Assembly (NCBI GenBank): GCA_937927695.1
Contig: CALBRU010000238.1
Coordinates: forward strand, 1 to 11,203
Reading direction: 5' to 3'
Length of the DNA: 11,203 nucleotides
Source of the DNA: an uncultured Thiomonas sp.
GTDB lineage: Bacteria > Pseudomonadota > Gammaproteobacteria > Burkholderiales > Burkholderiaceae_C
The notes under the pieces were generated by a model, which ran no database searches, was not told where the DNA came from, and saw only the letters and a program-made list of their open reading frames with translations. This document shows positions 7,435 through 11,203 of this stretch, one piece after another. The translations under genes and the position numbers were made by a program. Each line of letters starts with the position of its first letter. The first letter of the stretch is position 1.

Positions 7435-8337
7435 ATGGAACTGCGGCAGCTCCGGTACTTTGTGACCATTGCGGAACAAGGCAGCTTTTCGCGCGCAGCC
7501 GAGCGGCTACACATCTCGCAGCCGCCGCTGTCCACCCAAATCAAGGCACTTGAAGACGAAATCGGCGCCCGATTGCTTGAGCGCAGCAACCGCGGAGTGG
7601 CGCTCACCGCTGCGGGCGCCGCCTTCTTTGAAGACATCCGCTCCGTCCTCGCCCAACTTGAACACGCGGTCGAGCGGGCGCGCCAGAACGAGCGCGGCGA
7701 TGCGGGCACGCTCTCTATCGGCTTCGTCTCCATCGCCGACTTCGGCATCCTGCCCCCCACCCTCAAGATCTTTCGCGCGCAGTATCCGCAGGTGGACGTG
7801 CAGCTGCACGAACTCACCACCGACGCCCAGATCCGCGAGCTTCGCGCCGCCGAACTCGATCTGAGCATCGGCCTGGCCCCCGTGGACGAACCCGGACTGA
7901 CCTTCACCCCCTTGCTGCAAGAGCCGCTGATGCTCGCAGCCCCGTCCGTCCACCCCGTTCTGCAAGAAGGCAGCGGCGCCGTCGATCTGCGCGCTCTCGC
8001 CAAAGAGCCCTTCATCGTGCCGCCCCGCAACATCGGCCCCGGGCTGTACGACCTCACCCTCAGCCTGTGTCAGGCCGCCGGATTCGCCCCCCGCATCACC
8101 CAGCACGCCCGGCAGATGCAAACCGTCATCGGCCTGGTCTCCTGCGGCATGGGCGTGGCCCTCGTGCCCGCCTCGCTGCGCCAGCTAAAACGCCCCGGCG
8201 TGCAGTACCGCCCCCTGCTCGGCAAACCCGCCACCATCGAACTCGGCATTCTTCAACCCGCGCAGACTTCCAACCCTCTGCGGGAGAATTTCATCCGGGC
8301 GCTACAAGAAGCTGCGCAAGGTCTGGCGCAGGAGTAG
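7435..8337 (+). CDS. LysR-type transcriptional regulator divergent from ilvD
   Basis: This is a complete LysR regulator of 300 residues. Residues 1-60 form the winged helix-turn-helix, with SFSRAAERLHISQPPLSTQI (17-36) as the recognition region and LLERSNRGVALT as the wing. A linker helix covers about 61-90 and the two-lobed periplasmic-binding-protein-like effector domain starts near 91 (GTLSIGFVSIADFGILPP); GLVSCGMGVALVP is the typical late-domain motif. The N-terminus (MELRQLRYF) and effector domain resemble the CbnR/CatM/BenM-like branch. I chose the ATG at 7435 because it gives the usual MELRQL start; an in-frame ATG at 7408 would add nine residues, and neither has a clear Shine-Dalgarno sequence. 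Being divergent from ilvD with shared dyads in the gap, it probably regulates ilvD and itself. Effectors of this branch are small acids, but the ligand here is unknown. Confidence 0.92.
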   Translation: MELRQLRYFVTIAEQGSFSRAAERLHISQPPLSTQIKALEDEIGARLLERSNRGVALTAAGAAFFEDIRSVLAQLEHAVERARQNERGDAGTLSIGFVSIADFGILPPTLKIFRAQYPQVDVQLHELTTDAQIRELRAAELDLSIGLAPVDEPGLTFTPLLQEPLMLAAPSVHPVLQEGSGAVDLRALAKEPFIVPPRNIGPGLYDLTLSLCQAAGFAPRITQHARQMQTVIGLVSCGMGVALVPASLRQLKRPGVQYRPLLGKPATIELGILQPAQTSNPLRENFIRALQEAAQGLAQE

Positions 8338-8367
8338 ACGTTCTTGTGATGTCGAGCGCCCATAATT

Positions 8368-8395
8368 CCACGATCCGTGCATCACTGAGTCGTGG
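8368..8395. terminator. Weak inverted repeat between convergent lysR and SDR genes
   Basis: CCACGA (8368-8373) and TCGTGG (8390-8395) are perfect 6-bp arms with a 16-base loop, lying in the 62-bp gap between two convergent genes. There is no T-run and the loop is long, so this is only a position-supported guess at a terminator. Nothing else is recognisable in this gap. Confidence 0.2.
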
Positions 8396-8399
8396 TGGA

Positions 8400-9374
8400 T
8401 CAACTGAATAATGTTCCCTGTTCAAGATCCGCGAGTAAACCCACCTGCGTGGGACCCCAGTCCAGAGCAGCCCGAGTGAGGGCGGCTTCGGCGGGATTGT
8501 CCAGACCGACGAATGCGCCGAGCCAGCCGAAGTGACCGCCGCGGCTCTCAGTGGGCAAGGACTGGCAGGGCAGATGGAGGGCGCGAGCGATCGTCTCGGC
8601 GATGCCCTTTAGCGCGATGCCTTCCTCGGCCACCCCGTGGTAGGTCGTGCCGGCCTGCCCAGATTCGAGGGCCAGGCGGAACAGCCGGGCCGCATCCTCG
8701 ACGTGCACTGCGGGCCAGCGATTGGCCCCGTCAACGGGGTAAGCCGACAAATTGCGCTTTCGAGCGATGCGAATCAGCTCCGACACGAAGCCAGCCCGAC
8801 CATAGCCATGCACGGTGGGTGGCAAGCGAATGATGCTCGTGCGGACACCGCGCTCGGCCCATGTCGCGACGGTCTGTTCGACTTGCGCGCGTCCGAAGCC
8901 AGGCGAGCGCGGGTCTGGCGCATCTCTCTCGTTGGCTGGAGCCCGCCAATGTTTACCGGGCGCAGCCAATCCCAGGGTGCCGAAGGCGGTGACCAGTGGT
9001 CGTGCGGAGTCACGCAGCGTCTCACCGAGGGCGTCGATGGCCGCGCGGTCTGCCTGTGTGGTGATACGGACAAATCGCGACACGATGCCGGAAGGCCGAC
9101 CGCCGACAAACAGACCCAAGCGCTGGCGCAACGGGATTTGCGAAAGCGCGTGCATATAGGCCAAGTGGACGACGCCGTCAGTCTTCTCGGCGCCGCTGCG
9201 CAGGCTGGTCAAGTCCGTGAGGGTGCCGGCGTGCGGCTCCGCGCCGACGCGCCGCAGTCTCTCCGCCGACTGGGGCGAGCGAGCCAGGCCAATCACGTGA
9301 TGACCTTCTTTGACCAGTTCCTTGACCAGGGTAGTGCCGATGAAGCCGCTGGCTCCGGTGACAAATACACGCAT
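8400..9374 (-). CDS. Atypical short-chain dehydrogenase/reductase-fold protein (second gene of SDR pair)
   Basis: This is an NAD(P)-binding Rossmann protein of 324 residues related to nucleotide-sugar epimerase-like extended SDRs. The glycine motif TGASGFIG is at 6-13, and ARS at 31-33 after the second strand suggests a preference for NADP(H). The usual catalytic Tyr-x3-Lys is absent: the aligned segment reads FGRAQ at 160-164. This fits the atypical SDR subgroups of unknown function that keep the TGxxGxxG motif but lose the active-site residues. Residues about 79-106 form an insertion absent from the upstream paralogue. Conserved later blocks are LPPTVHG and GANRWPAVHVEDAARL. The ATG at 9374 is chosen because GGAG lies at 9386-9383 with an 8-base spacer and the SDR fold begins there; the open frame to 9422 is not needed. 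The gene follows its paralogue after 44 bases, so the two are probably co-transcribed. The substrate is unknown. Confidence 0.87.
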   Translation of the reverse strand: MRVFVTGASGFIGTTLVKELVKEGHHVIGLARSPQSAERLRRVGAEPHAGTLTDLTSLRSGAEKTDGVVHLAYMHALSQIPLRQRLGLFVGGRPSGIVSRFVRITTQADRAAIDALGETLRDSARPLVTAFGTLGLAAPGKHWRAPANERDAPDPRSPGFGRAQVEQTVATWAERGVRTSIIRLPPTVHGYGRAGFVSELIRIARKRNLSAYPVDGANRWPAVHVEDAARLFRLALESGQAGTTYHGVAEEGIALKGIAETIARALHLPCQSLPTESRGGHFGWLGAFVGLDNPAEAALTRAALDWGPTQVGLLADLEQGTLFS

Positions 9375-9418
9375 GTCCGAATCTCCATCAGTAAAGGCGA
9401 AAGAGGCGCCCGCAACGC

Positions 9419-10312
9419 TCAATGCCCGGGATAGTGCCCGGCGGCGATGTCTTGCATCAGCGAGGGATGGCTGGGAGACCAGCCAAGCCTGTCGCGGGTG
9501 ATCGCATTCGATGCAGGAGCATCCATGCCGAAGAACATGCCGATCCAGTCGAAGTGCGCCCGGGCCTGGTCCATAGGAACGCTTGTCACCGGCACATGGT
9601 GGTATTGGCCCAGGGCTTCGGCGATGTCACGTGTGGCAAGTCCTTCTTCGCCGACCGCGTGCCATACCGAGCCGGCTGGCGCCTTGTCGACCGCCAACTG
9701 CACCAGCATGGCGGCATCGAGGCGATGCACAGCCGACCATCGGTTCAAACCGTCGCCAAGATAAGCGGAGATGCCGCGCTCGCGGGCGATGCGCGATAGC
9801 ACCGCGGCGAATCCGTGGTCCCCATCGCCCCCATGCACGGTCGGGGCGAACCGCACGACCATGCTGCGTATACCACGATTGGCGAGATCAAGCGTATAGG
9901 TCGCGTTGCGCAGACGGGGGTGAAGCGCCGGATCGGGTCGGTCCAGTTCGGTGGCGGGTCGGCCGGTGGCCAGTCCCAGCGTGCCCGAGGCGATCAGCAA
10001 GGGACCGCCTGTTCCTGCCAGCCCGGCGGCGAAGATTTCGATGGCTGCGAAATCTGTCTGCGCAGCGACCTCCATGCGCGAGAAGTCGTGAACGTAGCCC
10101 AGATGCACAACACCTTCGACACGCGCCGTGATGCGGCGCAGCCCCTTCAAATCTTCCAGCGAGCCCGCGACAGGATCGGCGCCGAGACTGGAGATGGTCG
10201 CCGCCGCGGCGTCAGATCGGGCCAGGCCCAGCACCTCGTGCCCGGCTGACAGAAGTTCGGACACGCTGGCGGAGCCGATCCAGCCAGATGCCCCGGTTAC
10301 AAGAATGCGCAT
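9419..10312 (-). CDS. Atypical short-chain dehydrogenase/reductase-fold protein (first gene of SDR pair)
   Basis: This is a Rossmann-fold NAD(P)-binding protein of 297 residues and a clear paralogue of the next gene. Shared blocks include MR-(V/I)-(F/L)-VTGASG, GLARS, GTLGLA, PTVHG, NRW-x-AVH and a C-terminal block with GW-P. The nucleotide loop is TGASGWIG (6-13), and ARS (31-33) hints at NADP(H). No Tyr-x3-Lys is found in the segment where it belongs (around 135-142), so classical SDR dehydrogenase chemistry is doubtful. It lacks the insertion seen in its partner and is closer to the usual family length. The start at 10312 has AAGGA at 10322-10318 with a 5-base spacer; an in-frame ATG at 10339 would begin inside the operator and is rejected. 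It is the promoter-proximal gene of the pair, divergent from tetR, and likely controlled by it. The substrate is unknown. Confidence 0.88.
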   Translation of the reverse strand: MRILVTGASGWIGSASVSELLSAGHEVLGLARSDAAAATISSLGADPVAGSLEDLKGLRRITARVEGVVHLGYVHDFSRMEVAAQTDFAAIEIFAAGLAGTGGPLLIASGTLGLATGRPATELDRPDPALHPRLRNATYTLDLANRGIRSMVVRFAPTVHGGDGDHGFAAVLSRIARERGISAYLGDGLNRWSAVHRLDAAMLVQLAVDKAPAGSVWHAVGEEGLATRDIAEALGQYHHVPVTSVPMDQARAHFDWIGMFFGMDAPASNAITRDRLGWSPSHPSLMQDIAAGHYPGH

Positions 10313-10338
10313 GGCAGTCCTTTCAGGAGGTGTTGACA

Positions 10339-10375
10339 CTGTATGACATCAGTGTAGGCCTATGATGTCACACAG
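10339..10375. promoter_or_regulatory. Long inverted repeat, probable TetR operator with overlapping divergent promoters
   Basis: The left arm CTGTATGACATCA (10339-10351) and right arm TGATGTCACACAG (10363-10375) are reverse complements at 12 of 13 positions, with an 11-bp spacer. A second, overlapping dyad is ACACTG (10336-10341) with CAGTGT (10350-10355). On the minus strand GTGACA (10371-10366) and TGTCAT (10348-10343), 17 bp apart, could be the -35 and -10 of the SDR operon, and both lie inside the arms. By symmetry the plus strand reads ATGACA and TGTCAC at the same spacing towards tetR. A regulator bound here would therefore block both directions. The dyad is directly visible; promoter assignments and TetR binding are inference. 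Confidence 0.7.
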
Positions 10376-10399
10376 CGACAACACTTTGAGAAGACCCTG

Positions 10400-10984
10400 A
10401 TGGGACGATGGGAACCCGATGCCGTAGGCCGACTGCGCAGAGCCGCATTGGAACTGTTTGAGGAACTTGGGTATGAGCAGACCACGGTGGCGGATATCGC
10501 GGGGCGGGCCGGGCTGACCGCCAGAACCTTCTTTCGGTACTTTCCCGACAAGCGTGAAGTCCTATTCCAGGGTGCCGAGGGTTTAGAGCAAACCATGGTT
10601 GACGCGCTCAGGCAGACGCCGGAAGGGGCTACCCCCATGAACGCGATTGCCGCTGCGATTGGTGCAGCCGGGGTGTATTTTGGCGATATTCAAACGTTTG
10701 CCCGCCGTCGTCGCGACGTCATCGCCATGAACGCCGAATTGCGGGAGCGCGAGTTGACCAAACTCGCCAAACTCTCGTCCTCGCTTGCGGATGCCTTGAG
10801 GCAGCGGGGGGTCGATGCCGTTGAAGCGCGATTGGCGGCAGAGACTGGCACGGCCGTGTTTCACCTCGCGTTTGATCTCTGGCTTGCTGTCGACGAGCAT
10901 CGACGGTTTGACGCAATCGCCACAGATCTACTGCGCCGTCAGGCTCGGTTGGCAGAAAAACTGTTGTCAGATCTGCCTTCGTAG
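10400..10984 (+). CDS. TetR-family transcriptional regulator
   Basis: This is a one-component repressor of 194 residues. Residues about 8-55 are the TetR N-terminal DNA-binding domain: AALELFEELGYEQTTVADIA leads into the turn, and AGLTARTFFRYFPDKREVLF (37-56) covers the recognition helix and the conserved YFPDKREVLF stretch. The remainder is a helical ligand-binding and dimerisation domain with no family-specific motif I can name. The ATG at 10400 is preceded by GAGAAG (10388-10393) with a 6-base spacer. It is divergent from two SDR-fold genes with a long inverted repeat between, the classic layout of a TetR protein that represses itself and the neighbouring enzyme operon until a small molecule binds. 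I infer that the inducer is a substrate of the SDR proteins or a related stress compound. G+C looks lower than in the xdh block. Confidence 0.93.
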   Translation: MGRWEPDAVGRLRRAALELFEELGYEQTTVADIAGRAGLTARTFFRYFPDKREVLFQGAEGLEQTMVDALRQTPEGATPMNAIAAAIGAAGVYFGDIQTFARRRRDVIAMNAELRERELTKLAKLSSSLADALRQRGVDAVEARLAAETGTAVFHLAFDLWLAVDEHRRFDAIATDLLRRQARLAEKLLSDLPS

Positions 10985-10985
10985 C

Positions 10986-11011
10986 AGACTGACCTATTCT
11001 TTGCTCAGTCT
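10986..11011 (+). other. Stem-loop just after tetR
   Basis: AGACTGA (10986-10992) and TCAGTCT (11005-11011) are perfect 7-bp arms with a 12-base loop, starting two bases after the tetR stop. No T-run follows, so it may be a 3' end structure that slows decay, or chance. The main terminator is further on at 11064. Confidence 0.3.
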
Positions 11012-11063
11012 ATCCCCAGCCCCAACCACCTCCCTCGTCACATCTAAAACACCCGTATCAGAA

Positions 11064-11096
11064 AGCAAAACGCCCCGAATAACGGGGCGTTTTGCT
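11064..11096. terminator. Strong bidirectional intrinsic terminator
   Basis: Perfect 14-bp arms (11064-11077 and 11083-11096) enclose the 5-base loop AATAA. The stem has a GC core (CGCCCCG paired with CGGGGCG) flanked by AAAA on the left and TTTT on the right, so it can end transcripts from either side. It lies between tetR (plus) and the partial minus-strand gene whose stop is at 11116, and probably serves both. Confidence 0.88.
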
Positions 11097-11115
11097 GAAC
11101 CGATGCTTGAGAACG

Positions 11116-11203
11116 TCAGGCCGCAGCGTCCTCGGCTTCTTTTTTCTTCGGTCTCGGCTCGGGCGGGGTGATGTCGAGTTTGATCTTGTCTTTCTCGGCT
11201 GCC
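11116..11203 (-). CDS. C-terminus of an unidentified protein, partial
   Basis: Only the last 28 codons are in the window, in the frame that ends with TGA at 11118-11116. The tail is highly charged, with a proline/lysine-rich segment (TPPEPRPKKKEAEDAAA) typical of a disordered C-terminal end. The case that it is real rests on its sensible composition, its stop 20 bases from a strong terminator, and its orientation towards tetR. I do not recognise the family. The other minus-strand frame is also open here, so the reading is likely but not certain. Confidence 0.55.
   Translation of the reverse strand, partial: AAEKDKIKLDITPPEPRPKKKEAEDAAA

Noticed and set aside
7327..7479. N-terminal extension of IlvD
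   Set aside because: It would overlap the start of the divergent LysR gene. The AGGAGA site and the family N-terminus both support the start at 7326.
8637..9434. 265-residue plus-strand frame opposite the downstream SDR gene
   Set aside because: No recognisable domain. The minus-strand SDR protein explains the region.
10313..10339. Upstream in-frame start for the first SDR gene
   Set aside because: It would begin inside the operator dyad and without a ribosome binding site, whereas the ATG at 10312 has AAGGA and starts directly at the Rossmann strand.
10355..10362. TAGGCCTA perfect palindrome
   Set aside because: It lies inside the spacer of the larger inverted repeat and its centre differs by about 1.5 bp from that dyad. 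Short palindromes like this are common by chance, so it is not listed separately.
1..11203. CRISPR arrays, tRNA genes, insertion sequences, phage or toxin-antitoxin genes
   Set aside because: No regularly spaced repeats, cloverleaf sequences, transposase motifs or terminal repeats were seen on either strand.

Overview
The window looks like the chromosome of a high-GC proteobacterium, most likely a beta-proteobacterium of the Burkholderiales. This rests on the style of the XdhA/B/C, IlvD and LysR proteins and on the strong G+C bias in the left and centre (one sampled 60-base line at 4141 is 43/60 G+C). The genus cannot be fixed from the sequence alone.

Left block (1-5459), purine oxidation. 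A LysR-type regulator, cut by the window edge, is read leftwards and divergently from a tight three-gene operon xdhA-xdhB-xdhC. XdhA carries two [2Fe-2S] clusters and FAD. XdhB carries the molybdenum cofactor site. XdhC is the chaperone that matures and inserts the cofactor. xdhA and xdhB are 10 bases apart, and xdhB and xdhC overlap by ATGA. The 147-bp divergent gap (453-599) should hold the regulator's binding site.

Centre block (5485-8337), branched-chain amino acid synthesis. ilvD (dihydroxy-acid dehydratase) ends 25 bases from xdhC in convergent orientation. It is read divergently from a second, complete LysR-type regulator. The 108-bp gap between them carries two identical TTGAACAA octamers, one inside a perfect dyad, which are candidate operator sites.

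Right block (8400-10984), a small redox module. Two homologous, atypical short-chain dehydrogenase/reductase-fold proteins lie head to tail on the minus strand, and a TetR-family regulator is read divergently from them. The 87-bp gap between the TetR gene and the first SDR gene holds a long inverted repeat (12 of 13 positions match, 11-bp spacer), an excellent candidate for the TetR operator controlling both directions. This block looks less GC-rich (33/60 in one line inside tetR), so it may be accessory DNA.

Right edge. A perfect 14-bp-stem hairpin flanked by A and T runs (11064-11096) separates tetR from the lysine-rich C-terminus of an unidentified minus-strand gene that runs off the window.

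I see no tRNA, rRNA, CRISPR array, insertion sequence or phage gene. The least-described element is the TetR/twin-SDR module with its palindromic control region. I found no convincing evidence of a wholly new system.
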